Of a DNA stretch of 41,584 nt, positions 23,575 through 29,569 are shown in pieces (positions within the stretch are counted from its first letter, which is position 1; every line of letters starts with the position of its first letter). A model generated the notes under the pieces. It was not told where the DNA came from and made no database searches. It saw nothing but the letters and a program-made list of their open reading frames with translations. The DNA is from a virus, in the IMG/VR virus record IMGVR_UViG_3300027806_000070, positions 1 to 41,584 of that record; one strand, 5' to 3'. The position numbers and the translations under genes were made by a program.

Positions 23575-23609
23575 AGCCCCTCGCCAACAGGTGGGGGGCT
23601 TCTTCGTTT
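23575..23609 (+). terminator. Terminator after the glutaminase gene
   Basis: AGCCCC (23575-23580) pairs with GGGGCT (23595-23600); the enclosed CC/GG bases can extend the stem, and TTCTTCGTTT follows. It lies 16 bases after the stop codon. The T-tract is interrupted, so efficiency is uncertain. A GTTTAGAC copy begins within the tail. Confidence 0.6.
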
Positions 23610-23690
23610 AGACACAGTAGTACCGCGCCGCATGATTATTAGCCAGGTGTTTAGACAAGCCGCTGCAACCACGGTCTTCAGTGTTTAGAC
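23606..23690 (+). promoter_or_regulatory. Array of three GTTTAGAC sites in an intergenic region
   Basis: Sites at 23606-23613, 23649-23656 and 23683-23690, all in the same orientation, spaced 43 and 34 bases. They fill the gap between the terminator and an AT-rich tract (23690-23720) before the next promoter. This is the densest intergenic group in the window and looks like an operator array. Confidence 0.55.
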
Positions 23691-23723
23691 ACTAAAACTT
23701 TTTTATATTTTTTGGTTTCTTTC

Positions 23724-23752
23724 TTGACTTTTATCTGGCGCAGTGCCATCCT
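23724..23752 (+). promoter_or_regulatory. Promoter for the 23789-25805 gene group
   Basis: TTGACT (23724-23729) with a 17-base spacer and CATCCT (23747-23752). The -35 is strong, the -10 weak. An A/T-rich tract upstream (23690-23720) would act as an UP-like element. ATG 23789 follows with GAAAGGAAC. Confidence 0.5.
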
Positions 23753-23788
23753 CTGCATGTGGGAAATACTCACACAGAAAGGAACATC

Positions 23789-23956
23789 ATGACTGGAACA
23801 ATCCTCGCCCTTACCGCAGTCTCAGCAGTGTCGGTGGGCTTGCTTGTTTACACAACCATCCAACACTCGCGTCTGGAGCAGGCGTACAAAGAACTCCGCA
23901 AGGTGAACAAAATTCTGCAACAGCGCCTAGCCAACAGTGAGGAGCGCCCCTTCTAA
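23789..23956 (+). CDS. Small membrane-anchored coiled-coil protein (55 residues)
   Basis: ATG 23789, ribosome site AGAAAGGAACATC. An N-terminal hydrophobic helix (ILALTAVSAVSVGLLVYTTI) is followed by a charged helix with heptad Leu/Val spacing (LEQAYKELRKVNKILQQRLA). The stop overlaps the next ATG (TAATG). It resembles small phage membrane proteins of the Rz or holin-regulator type in layout, but it lies in the early operon. Function is not assigned. Confidence 0.65.
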   Translation: MTGTILALTAVSAVSVGLLVYTTIQHSRLEQAYKELRKVNKILQQRLANSEERPF

Positions 23957-24204
23957 TGAGCACAACCTACCAAGGCTGGAAGAACTACGAGACATGGAAT
24001 GTGGCGCTCTACATCAACAACGAGTACCCACTCTATCTATCGGCGACACTCTTCATGAAGGCATACAGTGGAGCCATGCCGTACCGCGATTGGGTCAAGG
24101 TTGCCGGACTGACCGACAGGAAAACGCCGGACGGTTGCAACTACATCAGCAAGCAGTTGTCCTATTCCGAACTCAACGAGATGATGAGGTGTCTAAACAC
24201 ATGA
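23956..24204 (+). CDS. NYETWNVAL-motif protein (82 residues)
   Basis: ATG 23956. It contains GWKNYETWNVALYINNE near the N-terminus, a motif I know from a widespread family of small phage and archaeal proteins (DUF7249-like) without known function. The rest is helical with several Tyr/Trp residues. The 3' end carries a GTCTAAAC site read as Cys-Leu-Asn, and the stop overlaps the next ATG by 4 bases. It is soluble and has no Cys pair. The family recognition is good; the function is unknown. Confidence 0.7.
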   Translation: MSTTYQGWKNYETWNVALYINNEYPLYLSATLFMKAYSGAMPYRDWVKVAGLTDRKTPDGCNYISKQLSYSELNEMMRCLNT

Positions 24205-24302
24205 GCAACTACATCCGCCAAGGCGAGCGCCTCGTGTGCTCTAGTTGTGAGCGTGACATCAGCGAAAGCCACAAGAAGCACTGCCCATTGGACTTATCAT
24301 GA
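24201..24302 (+). CDS. Tiny zinc-finger protein (33 residues)
   Basis: ATG 24201, ATGA overlap on both sides. MSNYIRQGERLVCSSCERDI then SESHKKHCPLDLS gives C-x2-C ... H-x3-H-x-C type ligands for one zinc. It follows a GTCTAAAC site by two bases. It is the first of four consecutive tiny Cys-rich genes with the same overlapping layout. Confidence 0.5.
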   Translation: MSNYIRQGERLVCSSCERDISESHKKHCPLDLS

Positions 24303-24397
24303 GGCTCTGCGAAATCTGCGAGTGCAACGAACCCCGCACATCAGTAAGCAAGTGGTGTGACGGATGCCGTGATGACTTCAAGGAAAGCGAACGATGA
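24299..24397 (+). CDS. Tiny Cys-rich protein (32 residues)
   Basis: ATG 24299, ATGA overlaps with both neighbours. MRLCEICECNEPRTSVSKWC followed by DGCRDD: C-x2-C-x1-C ... C-x2-C, a compact zinc-ribbon pattern. The C-terminus is acidic and basic mixed (DDFKESER). It is too short for routine annotation, but the chained overlaps make it credible. Confidence 0.5.
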   Translation: MRLCEICECNEPRTSVSKWCDGCRDDFKESER

Positions 24398-24546
24398 GGT
24401 GCGGTGTCTGCGGTGAACGGTACAGTAATCGCACACTGAGCAAGCACTTCACACAGTGCGAGGACGAAGGACTCGCGCCCACTATCAACGACCTAAAGAA
24501 GAGCATCGAAGAAGGGAAAGCGAATCATGAAATGCCCCATCTGTAA
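24394..24546 (+). CDS. Tiny zinc-finger protein (50 residues)
   Basis: ATG 24394. MRCGVCGERYSNRTLSKHFT followed by QCED gives C-x2-C ... H-x4-C ligands, a classical-looking C2HC finger. The C-terminal half is a short amphipathic helix (TINDLKKSIEEGK). A near-identical TINDIKKN helix is present in the next protein (24527-24670), so the two genes share a tail and probably arose by duplication. Confidence 0.55.
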   Translation: MRCGVCGERYSNRTLSKHFTQCEDEGLAPTINDLKKSIEEGKANHEMPHL

Positions 24547-24670
24547 CACCTACCCACACACCCCCATCCAAATCCAAAGGAAGGGGATGTGTCGGTGGTG
24601 TGAGCGACACACAGAACCAACCATCAACGACATCAAGAAGAACAGTGAGGAGAGTCAGTACCATGACTGA
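24527..24670 (+). CDS. Tiny zinc-ribbon protein (47 residues)
   Basis: ATG 24527 lies inside the end of the previous gene (20-base overlap). MKCPICNTYPHTPIQIQRKG then MCRWCERH: a C-x2-C ... C-x2-C ribbon, followed by EPTINDIKKNSEESQ, the helix shared with 24394-24546. The stop overlaps the start of the DUF3846-like gene. It probably binds zinc and a nucleic acid or protein partner. Confidence 0.55.
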   Translation: MKCPICNTYPHTPIQIQRKGMCRWCERHTEPTINDIKKNSEESQYHD

Positions 24671-25022
24671 AAGAGCCAAAGGAATCATCATCTACCCTGG
24701 CAGTACATGGGAGCACCGTGTGTTTACACAGTTGCAGGACTACCAGCAAGTAGTCGGAGGTCTGATTGAAGCGGTGCGCCTCTTCGACCACACCTATGAG
24801 AACGAGGTTGCCACCATCTATGTGAACGAGGAAGGCAGGCTCATCGACCTACCTATCAACGCCGTTGCGGGTGGGCTTTCATTCTTACTCAACGGGGAGG
24901 ACATTCTCTTCGGCAACGCCATCGTGATGGGTCCATCCGATGAGGAAGGGTACGACTTGGATGTGCCGGAGTGGATTGTCGAGTTCATCAGACATGTAGC
25001 GAAAGAGGTGCCTCGTGTTTAG
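24663..25022 (+). CDS. DUF3846-like protein (119 residues)
   Basis: I chose ATG 24663 (MTERAKGIIIYPG), which has the ribosome site GAGGAGAG; the longer upstream frame duplicates the 24527 gene in another frame. The sequence QVVGGLIEAVRLFD, then EVATIYVNEEGRLIDLPIN, then LFGNAIVMGPSDEEG matches the DUF3846 family found in phages, plasmids and actinobacteria. The role of that family is unknown. The stop TAG lies inside a GTTTAGAC site that is also the start region of the next gene. It is soluble and acidic. Confidence 0.8.
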   Translation: MTERAKGIIIYPGSTWEHRVFTQLQDYQQVVGGLIEAVRLFDHTYENEVATIYVNEEGRLIDLPINAVAGGLSFLLNGEDILFGNAIVMGPSDEEGYDLDVPEWIVEFIRHVAKEVPRV

Positions 25023-25458
25023 ACGGGTATTGATTTACGCTTTGGTAGTTGGTGCAACTTTAGCCATCGACAACCGATTCTTTGACAAGCCTAATGGAGC
25101 AAGCACCAGTCGATACATCGAACACCACCCCGTCGTCGGCACAGTGGTTGCTTACCACGAGAACGAGTACCAACGGTACGCAGTGGACATGCTCACACAG
25201 ATGGGGAAGTTGGAGCAGTGGTCTTGTTTACACGAACTCTGGACACGCGAATCCAACTGGCGACCCAAGGCATACAACAGAGCATCGGGTGCCTACGGTA
25301 TCGCCCAGTTCATGCCGGTCACATGGGACTTGGTGGGCTTCAAGCGCACAGACAACGGGTTCGTGCAGGTTGAAGCAGGGCTTGCATATATCCAGCGCAA
25401 GTACGGTGGCAACATCTGCAAGGCACTCGGAAGCAACCTATCGAGAGGGTGGTACTAA
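25015..25458 (+). CDS. Lytic transglycosylase-like protein with N-terminal anchor (147 residues)
   Basis: GTG 25015 overlaps the end of the DUF3846-like gene by 8 bases. Residues 4-18 form a hydrophobic segment (RVLIYALVVGATLAI), a signal peptide or anchor. The catalytic core follows: LHELWTRESNWRP with Glu79 as the probable acid, ASGAYGIAQFMPVTW (90-104), and a final AGLAYIQRKYGGNICKAL. This is the short transglycosylase/SLT-like domain frequent in actinobacteria and their phages, which cleaves the glycan strand of peptidoglycan. Being in the early operon rather than next to the endolysin, it may remodel the wall early or act in trans with lysis. Confidence 0.8.
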   Translation: MFRRVLIYALVVGATLAIDNRFFDKPNGASTSRYIEHHPVVGTVVAYHENEYQRYAVDMLTQMGKLEQWSCLHELWTRESNWRPKAYNRASGAYGIAQFMPVTWDLVGFKRTDNGFVQVEAGLAYIQRKYGGNICKALGSNLSRGWY

Positions 25459-25805
25459 TGAACATCAAGCCGGAGCATCACGAGATTGAGAAGCAGTGGG
25501 AGTCTAAGGGCTTGACCTACTACCAACTCCAGTATGAACCCGACTTGTTCGAGGGTGCATCGTGTAAGGGGATGGACACTAATCAGTTCTACCCCGAAGG
25601 CAGGCGAGAGCCAGTACAGCAACAGAGGTTCATCAGCATGCTGTGCCACCTATGCCCAGTGCGGGATGCGTGCATGGAATGGGGACTAGCCCACGAGAAG
25701 TACGGGATTTGGGGAGGCTTGACCGAAGAACAGCGTGTGCTTTATCGCAAGGCTATGAAATGGGGAGTCAACGATTTGACAGCAAGTGAGTTCTTGCCCC
25801 TATAA
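25458..25805 (+). CDS. WhiB-like iron-sulphur transcription factor (115 residues)
   Basis: I chose ATG 25458 (TAATG with the previous stop); a GTG at 25449 is an alternative. The four cysteines are Cys36 (in GASCKGMD), Cys63 and Cys66 (CHLC) and Cys72 (DACMEW), followed by KYGIWGGLTEEQR (81-93) with the GIWGG turn. This is the complete WhiB signature: a [4Fe-4S] cluster and a turn that contacts region 4 of the host primary sigma factor. WhiB proteins occur only in actinobacteria and their phages. In known phage examples they down-regulate host wbl genes or redirect transcription. It is last in the operon, before a strong terminator. Confidence 0.92.
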   Translation: MNIKPEHHEIEKQWESKGLTYYQLQYEPDLFEGASCKGMDTNQFYPEGRREPVQQQRFISMLCHLCPVRDACMEWGLAHEKYGIWGGLTEEQRVLYRKAMKWGVNDLTASEFLPL

Positions 25806-25811
25806 TAGGAC

Positions 25812-25852
25812 AAACACCCGTCACTTGGTTCCAGTCCCAGTGGCGGGTGTTT
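25812..25852. terminator. Bidirectional terminator between converging early operons
   Basis: AAACACCCGTCAC (25812-25824) pairs with GTGGCGGGTGTTT (25840-25852), 13 bp with one G-T wobble and a 15-base loop. It is flanked by TTTCTATTT on the right; on the minus strand the stem is followed by GTCC rather than a T-run, but its own arm ends in TTT. It separates WhiB from the leftward operon. Confidence 0.8.
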
Positions 25853-25857
25853 CTATT

Positions 25858-26055
25858 TCAATCAGCGGATTTATCACCACGCACGATACGGTGCGCCCAA
25901 TCTAATCCAGCGTTCCAACCCTCCCAGTATCTCTTATCAGGCAAGCAAGCGGGAGAGTCAGGGTTCATCTTCGCGTAATCAATCTTCTTATGGAATCGCT
26001 CCAAGATATACTTATGCAACTCATTGAAACGCTCGACGAACTCATCATCGGTCAT
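25858..26055 (-). CDS. Small protein of unknown function (65 residues)
   Basis: ATG 26055 overlaps the previous stop (ATGA), and a GTTTAGAC-type site (26057-26064) covers the junction. The sequence MTDDEFVERFNELHKYILER followed by a Trp-rich C-terminus (KRYWEGWNAGLDWAHRIVRG) is helical and soluble. The YWEGWNAGLDWA segment is reminiscent of small phage proteins in nucleotide-metabolism clusters, but I cannot name a family. It is the last gene of the leftward early operon. Confidence 0.6.
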   Translation of the reverse strand: MTDDEFVERFNELHKYILERFHKKIDYAKMNPDSPACLPDKRYWEGWNAGLDWAHRIVRGDKSAD

Positions 26056-26588
26056 TGTCTAAACGCACTCTTCATCAACATGAAAATGTTTTCGGTGAAG
26101 TCGTCAAGCGTTCCGTCATTGTAGATAGCATGGTCAAACATATAGTTATCCATGGCAATCTCAGACTTGTGCCTGTTGACTGCGCTGTGGTTGTGCCTGT
26201 TTACACGAATGACTTTACCACCCCGTTGCTTGATAGCATCAGCCTCATTGGGGAATCGAACATCTGCAATCACCACATTCTCATCGGGCTTGATGTCCTT
26301 GAACGCCATGTCTATCCAGACATTCTCGCCGAACATCCTGCGCCCCACATCGGTGCCGAATACTTGCAACAACCTACGAATCTCAGGGTTCTGTTTAGCC
26401 ATGTCCCACCCGTAGTCCTCAACATAGTGAGCGACATGAGTGATGCTGTCTATCTTCGGGTTCAGGATGAGGATAGCCTCACGCATTGGGTCAGCAAAGG
26501 ACACGCGCCGGAAGCCGTAGTTTAGACATAGGGTTGATGCCATCGTGTCCTTACCGCTTCGTGCATATCCACTCAGTCCGATAATCAT
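26052..26588 (-). CDS. Deoxynucleoside monophosphate kinase (178 residues)
   Basis: ATG 26588. The P-loop GLSGYARSGKDT (4-15) is at the very N-terminus, followed by YGFRRVSFADPMREAIL, which is the dNMP-kinase pattern (an F-ADP-(K/R) segment after the P-loop). A later VVIADVRFPNEADAI segment holds the Walker B-like strand and R-PNE nucleotide contact. It phosphorylates dNMPs to dNDPs to supply DNA synthesis, using nucleotides from host DNA. The length is usual for short phage versions. It overlaps the sigma-like gene by 4 bases. Confidence 0.85.
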   Translation of the reverse strand: MIIGLSGYARSGKDTMASTLCLNYGFRRVSFADPMREAILILNPKIDSITHVAHYVEDYGWDMAKQNPEIRRLLQVFGTDVGRRMFGENVWIDMAFKDIKPDENVVIADVRFPNEADAIKQRGGKVIRVNRHNHSAVNRHKSEIAMDNYMFDHAIYNDGTLDDFTENIFMLMKSAFRQ

Positions 26589-27262
26589 TGGTTGTCCTGT
26601 TCTCTTATCTCTTGCCGTGCTTGCTCATTAGACATGCGCCTTCTTCTGCCATACCAGACCGGCGCTTCACCACCAAGCCTGTCCTGTAGGCGCACCAGCG
26701 CCCGCTTGACTCGCTTGCGTACCGCTTCTTCCGATGCACCTAGAGATTCAGCCAGCGCACCAAACTCCATACCCCCATTGGAATACCGCATCCGCAGCAG
26801 GTCACGGTCAGTGTCGTTTAGACGGTCAAGACCAGCCTGCACATCTGATAACAACGCCAGGCGATTGCCACCTTCACTTGGTTTAGACGAGTGAGTGACG
26901 AACTCGTTAGCCATATCGGGTGTATCTGTCCACCCCTCATGTGACCACACATCACGAAGCAACTCATGCAAGACTTCAAGCGTGTAGTAGAACGAGTCAG
27001 TGACGGGCACCCGCGCATGGCGACTGCGTTCCTTAGCCACATACTTCTGCGCCTCATTGAAGAAAGTCTTGCGCAGTTTATATTTCAGGCTGTCCTCTGC
27101 CTGCCATTGCTCCACCTTATGCCAGTGCTCTAGCGCCCATAGCGATAGGTGTTGGTACATATCATCAGTGGATACCAAGCCACGATGGATACGATTACTG
27201 CGGGTAGTTACCTGCCTCGCCACTCCGTAGATGGTTTCCCATACCTTGTCCTGCTCATCCAT
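26585..27262 (-). CDS. Sigma-70-family-like transcription factor (225 residues)
   Basis: ATG 27262 inside the overlap AATGGATGA with the upstream small gene. The C-terminal part LLSDVQAGLDRLNDTDRDLL then FGALAESLGASEEAVRKRVKRALVRLQDRL (about 141-196) is a sigma region-4 helix-turn-helix. Residues 20-90 contain a region-2-like helical stretch with DDMYQHLSLWALEHWHK, then KLRKTFFNEAQKYVAKE. The C-terminus is basic. It is probably an ECF-type phage sigma factor or an HTH regulator that redirects RNA polymerase to late promoters. This would fit the lack of a host-like promoter for the late operon. Two GTTTAGAC sites lie inside the gene. Confidence 0.75.
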   Translation of the reverse strand: MDEQDKVWETIYGVARQVTTRSNRIHRGLVSTDDMYQHLSLWALEHWHKVEQWQAEDSLKYKLRKTFFNEAQKYVAKERSRHARVPVTDSFYYTLEVLHELLRDVWSHEGWTDTPDMANEFVTHSSKPSEGGNRLALLSDVQAGLDRLNDTDRDLLRMRYSNGGMEFGALAESLGASEEAVRKRVKRALVRLQDRLGGEAPVWYGRRRRMSNEQARQEIREQDNQ

Positions 27263-27410
27263 TGGATTGCCTCACAATTTCAGCAGCATGCCAGTAAGTC
27301 TTGGCACGAACAGCGGTATCATTGAAGTTGTATTCGCTACTTATCATCGCGTAGGTTGCCTGTCTCTCTAGTTCTAAGGCTATCTGCTCACGCAGTTGTT
27401 GTTCATCCAT
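27255..27410 (-). CDS. Small protein with start/stop overlaps (51 residues)
   Basis: ATG 27410 to TGA 27255-27257. It begins MDEQQLREQIALELERQATY and ends EIVRQSNG; it is a charged helical protein. Its start overlaps the stop of the upstream nuclease-like gene and its stop overlaps the sigma-like gene, both through the same sequence CAATCCAATGGATGA. No family is recognised. It is short enough to be missed by a length cut-off. Confidence 0.6.
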   Translation of the reverse strand: MDEQQLREQIALELERQATYAMISSEYNFNDTAVRAKTYWHAAEIVRQSNG

Positions 27411-27807
27411 TGGATTGACCCTTATCATTCTTTAGTTTACGCATAGCCATCAGCAAATCATCAACGGTAATCAGCACGCCCTTGCTCTTGTTTGGTGGGA
27501 TGTCGCATGTAATGTCGCGCCCAAACTCCTTGACTGCGTAGAGCACATGGCTAGTGGGCACCATGAGTACGCCCTGCTCCAGCACGAACGCCCAGTAGTC
27601 AGCCTCAGTCACCATGATTCCTGACTTCTCCCACGACTCAGTTTTCAGGTACCAGCACTCCACCTCGACATAGATGTTGTTAGTGACCCACCATTTCCTA
27701 TCTCTCTTGACCTCTACCTTCTTACCATTGGTGAGTAGTTCCTCTACGAGTTGCTCACCCTTACGCCCATAACCAAAGTCCAAATCAAACGATGAGTTCT
27801 TAGCCAT
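27403..27807 (-). CDS. PD-(D/E)XK-like nuclease (134 residues)
   Basis: ATG 27807, two bases after the stop of the methyltransferase, with the GTTTAGAC site at 27808-27815 spanning the junction. FDLDFGYGRKGEQLVEELL is a helix with the conserved Glu of the fold; KKVEVKRDRKWW (29-40) has the E-x-K motif (E32, K34), and YVEVEC adds another strand. The later SGIMVTEADYWAFVL segment is typical of phage endonucleases of the Holliday-junction-resolvase type. It may process replication or recombination intermediates. The catalytic Asp is not clear. Confidence 0.65.
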   Translation of the reverse strand: MAKNSSFDLDFGYGRKGEQLVEELLTNGKKVEVKRDRKWWVTNNIYVEVECWYLKTESWEKSGIMVTEADYWAFVLEQGVLMVPTSHVLYAVKEFGRDITCDIPPNKSKGVLITVDDLLMAMRKLKNDKGQSNG

Positions 27808-27809
27808 GT

Positions 27810-28379
27810 TTAGACAAACTCCTTCTGTATCCAGACCTGCCAGCCGATTTCGATAACTTTGATTTTGTCCCGCGTGATATTGAAGAACGCATCTACTGCA
27901 GGGCGTGGCTCATAGAAGTTGCCCCTGCCCTCGCTCCAGTGGTAATCATCGAAGGCGATGATGCCACCCACATTGAGACAATCAAAGGCGTTCATGCCAT
28001 CACGCATCACGCCGAAGGCGGTGTGGTCGCCATCAATATAAACGAAGTCATAGGTCATGTTGTTGCTCTCAAAGAAACTATCGCTCGTCTCTCGGAACAC
28101 ATGAACATTCTCGTACTGCCTAATCTTGTCCGTGTAAACGGAGTACACATCCTCGAAGTCCATGGCGTGGTGTGAGTTCTCGTCACTACCCCTCCATGTA
28201 TCTACATCGGTGAGCGTGGCGTGTGCGTGGGTAAGTACATTCTCTAGCATCCACACAGAAGCATCGCCAGTGAAGGCACCTATCTGTAGGAACTGAACGG
28301 GCTTATCCTTGAACTGCATGAGGTGGCGCTCGAAGTTAGCCTGCGCACCAGTGGCTTGGAACCAGTTTGGGTACTGCAT
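27810..28379 (-). CDS. SAM-dependent methyltransferase, class I (189 residues)
   Basis: ATG 28379. The SAM-binding motif I is FLQIGAFTGDASVW (30-43); LTDVDTWRG (56-64) corresponds to the acidic ribose contact; DFVYIDGDHTAFGVMRDGMN (111-130) and GGIIAFDDYHW (138-148) are the later strands. This layout is the Methyltransf_24 family, which is mainly associated with O-methylation of small molecules and sugars, not with DNA. It could modify a glycan together with the glycosyltransferase at 29538. DNA specificity is not supported: no target-recognition domain or (D/N)PP(Y/F) motif is visible. Confidence 0.8.
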   Translation of the reverse strand: MQYPNWFQATGAQANFERHLMQFKDKPVQFLQIGAFTGDASVWMLENVLTHAHATLTDVDTWRGSDENSHHAMDFEDVYSVYTDKIRQYENVHVFRETSDSFFESNNMTYDFVYIDGDHTAFGVMRDGMNAFDCLNVGGIIAFDDYHWSEGRGNFYEPRPAVDAFFNITRDKIKVIEIGWQVWIQKEFV

Positions 28380-29000
28380 CTAAACACCCATCCGTTTCCG
28401 CAAGCCATCTGCTCCCTCGGATAGGTACACATCGTTTACATCAGCGCCGTCAGGCATAAAGACGGGGAACACATTGTCTAACTCACGGCTAATGTTCTTC
28501 GCCATCTCACGCCCTGCATTGTCCCCATCGCAGAAGAGCATAATCTTTTCCCAGTCTGCAAGGACACGGGAGTAAAAAGGTTTCCAGTTGTTAGCACCAG
28601 GCAAGCCAACGGCTGCGAACCCGACCTGCGTAGCGATGATGGTATCTATCTCGCCCTCGCAAATGACCAGCACATCGCTGTCTTTCTCCAGTGCACTGAT
28701 GTTGTAGATATGGGTACTAGCGCCAGGTCGGGACATGTACTTCGGTCCCGCATCTGCGTTTAGACTGCGGAATCTAATATCAATCACCCCCGATGGAGTC
28801 AAGTATGGGATGGATAACTTGCCGATGTATGGCTCGTGTCCAGTCTCAGGTTGCTTTACGAAGCCGAGGCGGAACATACGAGCCGTCTCCTCCGTTATAC
28901 CTCGACCCGCCAGATAAGGAAGCACCTCGTCTAGGTTTTGCTCGTAGTTCTCCGTGGCTTTCGCCAGTGATTCTCTCTGCGATTTTGAGAGCCTCGGCAT
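28380..29000 (-). CDS. DNA primase, TOPRIM half (206 residues)
   Basis: ATG 29000 with GGAGTCAACT ribosome site. The N-terminal part (LAGRGITEETARMFRLGF) is the DnaG-type catalytic-core helix; the TOPRIM motifs are VICEGEIDTI (112-121) with Glu115, and FCDGDNAGREMA (156-167) with Asp158 and Asp160. It makes RNA primers on single-stranded DNA. The zinc-binding half is the overlapping gene upstream in another frame (155-base overlap), so the two form one primase from separate chains. It probably works with the helicase at 30859. The split form is known in actinophages. Confidence 0.88.
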   Translation of the reverse strand: MPRLSKSQRESLAKATENYEQNLDEVLPYLAGRGITEETARMFRLGFVKQPETGHEPYIGKLSIPYLTPSGVIDIRFRSLNADAGPKYMSRPGASTHIYNISALEKDSDVLVICEGEIDTIIATQVGFAAVGLPGANNWKPFYSRVLADWEKIMLFCDGDNAGREMAKNISRELDNVFPVFMPDGADVNDVYLSEGADGLRKRMGV

Positions 29001-29223
29001 AGTTGACTCCTTCTCGTTTCATAATCAGTGAATAAACATCTCCAGCCATATCGCACGCAAAGCAGCGGAACCCACCCTTGTCTATGTTTAGACGGGCAGA
29101 CTTGATATGGTCATTGTGAAACATGCACCTGACCGACTGCCACCCACCGCGATTGCTTGGGATAACAAAGCCGTAGTGCTCCAGCACCCGCACCATGTCG
29201 TGCTTAGAGGTTTGGGAAGACAT
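28846..29223 (-). CDS. DNA primase, zinc-binding half (125 residues)
   Basis: ATG 29223. It has VRCMFHNDHIKSARLNIDKG with Cys33 and His36/His39, then GGFRCFACDMAGDVYSLIM with Cys54 and Cys57: the CHC2 zinc finger at the front of DnaG primases, which recognises template initiation sites. The last 40 residues (RAKPRRGASLSGG...) are Arg/Gly-rich and probably disordered; they overlap the start of the TOPRIM half. Separate ribosome sites support two chains rather than a frameshift. Confidence 0.85.
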   Translation of the reverse strand: MSSQTSKHDMVRVLEHYGFVIPSNRGGWQSVRCMFHNDHIKSARLNIDKGGFRCFACDMAGDVYSLIMKREGVNYAEALKIAERITGESHGELRAKPRRGASLSGGSRYNGGDGSYVPPRLRKAT

Positions 29224-29569
29224 TGCCTAACCTCTGCACCACATAAGCATCGCTGATAGGTCGGTTGCTTGCCTTGATAATCACCAGTGGGTTAGGCATG
29301 ACGGCAAGGTTCTTCTGAATCTTATAGTTCAGAGCCTCAATCTCAGCCTCACGAATCCACCCTGATAAATCTATGCGCCCGTCTCTGCGAGGAGCCTTGG
29401 CTTCCACGACATAAATGCCATTGTTGCCAGGCACGAACACATCACCCACATCGTTACGCCCTGCACGAGGCAGGCGCTGTGCGTTTAGACCGGACTCAAC
29501 GAACCAGTCGGCGAGTTCAATCTCGAAGGTTGCACCTCTACGCTTGTTCGCCATCTGCGGACTTGGCAT
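29204..29569 (-). CDS. PD-(D/E)XK endonuclease, resolvase-like (121 residues)
   Basis: ATG 29569 with GGAGAG six bases upstream. KRRGATFEIELADWFVESG gives the conserved Glu helix; GRNDVGDVFVPGNNGIYVVE then AKAPRRDGRIDLSGW holds the catalytic set Asp43, Glu56 and Lys58 (VVEAKA). This is the Holliday-junction-resolvase type of the family, adjacent to the primase. The role is probably to cut branched DNA before packaging. The start lies within the end of the glycosyltransferase gene (32-base overlap). Confidence 0.8.
   Translation of the reverse strand: MPSPQMANKRRGATFEIELADWFVESGLNAQRLPRAGRNDVGDVFVPGNNGIYVVEAKAPRRDGRIDLSGWIREAEIEALNYKIQKNLAVMPNPLVIIKASNRPISDAYVVQRLGNVFPNL

Noticed and set aside
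27810-28379. DNA methyltransferase that would target GTTTAGAC
   Set aside because: The motifs fit a small-molecule or sugar O-methyltransferase; no DNA-MTase catalytic motif or recognition domain is visible.
28846-29000. Frameshift error splitting the primase
   Set aside because: Both halves have their own ATG and ribosome site, and split primases are known in actinophages.
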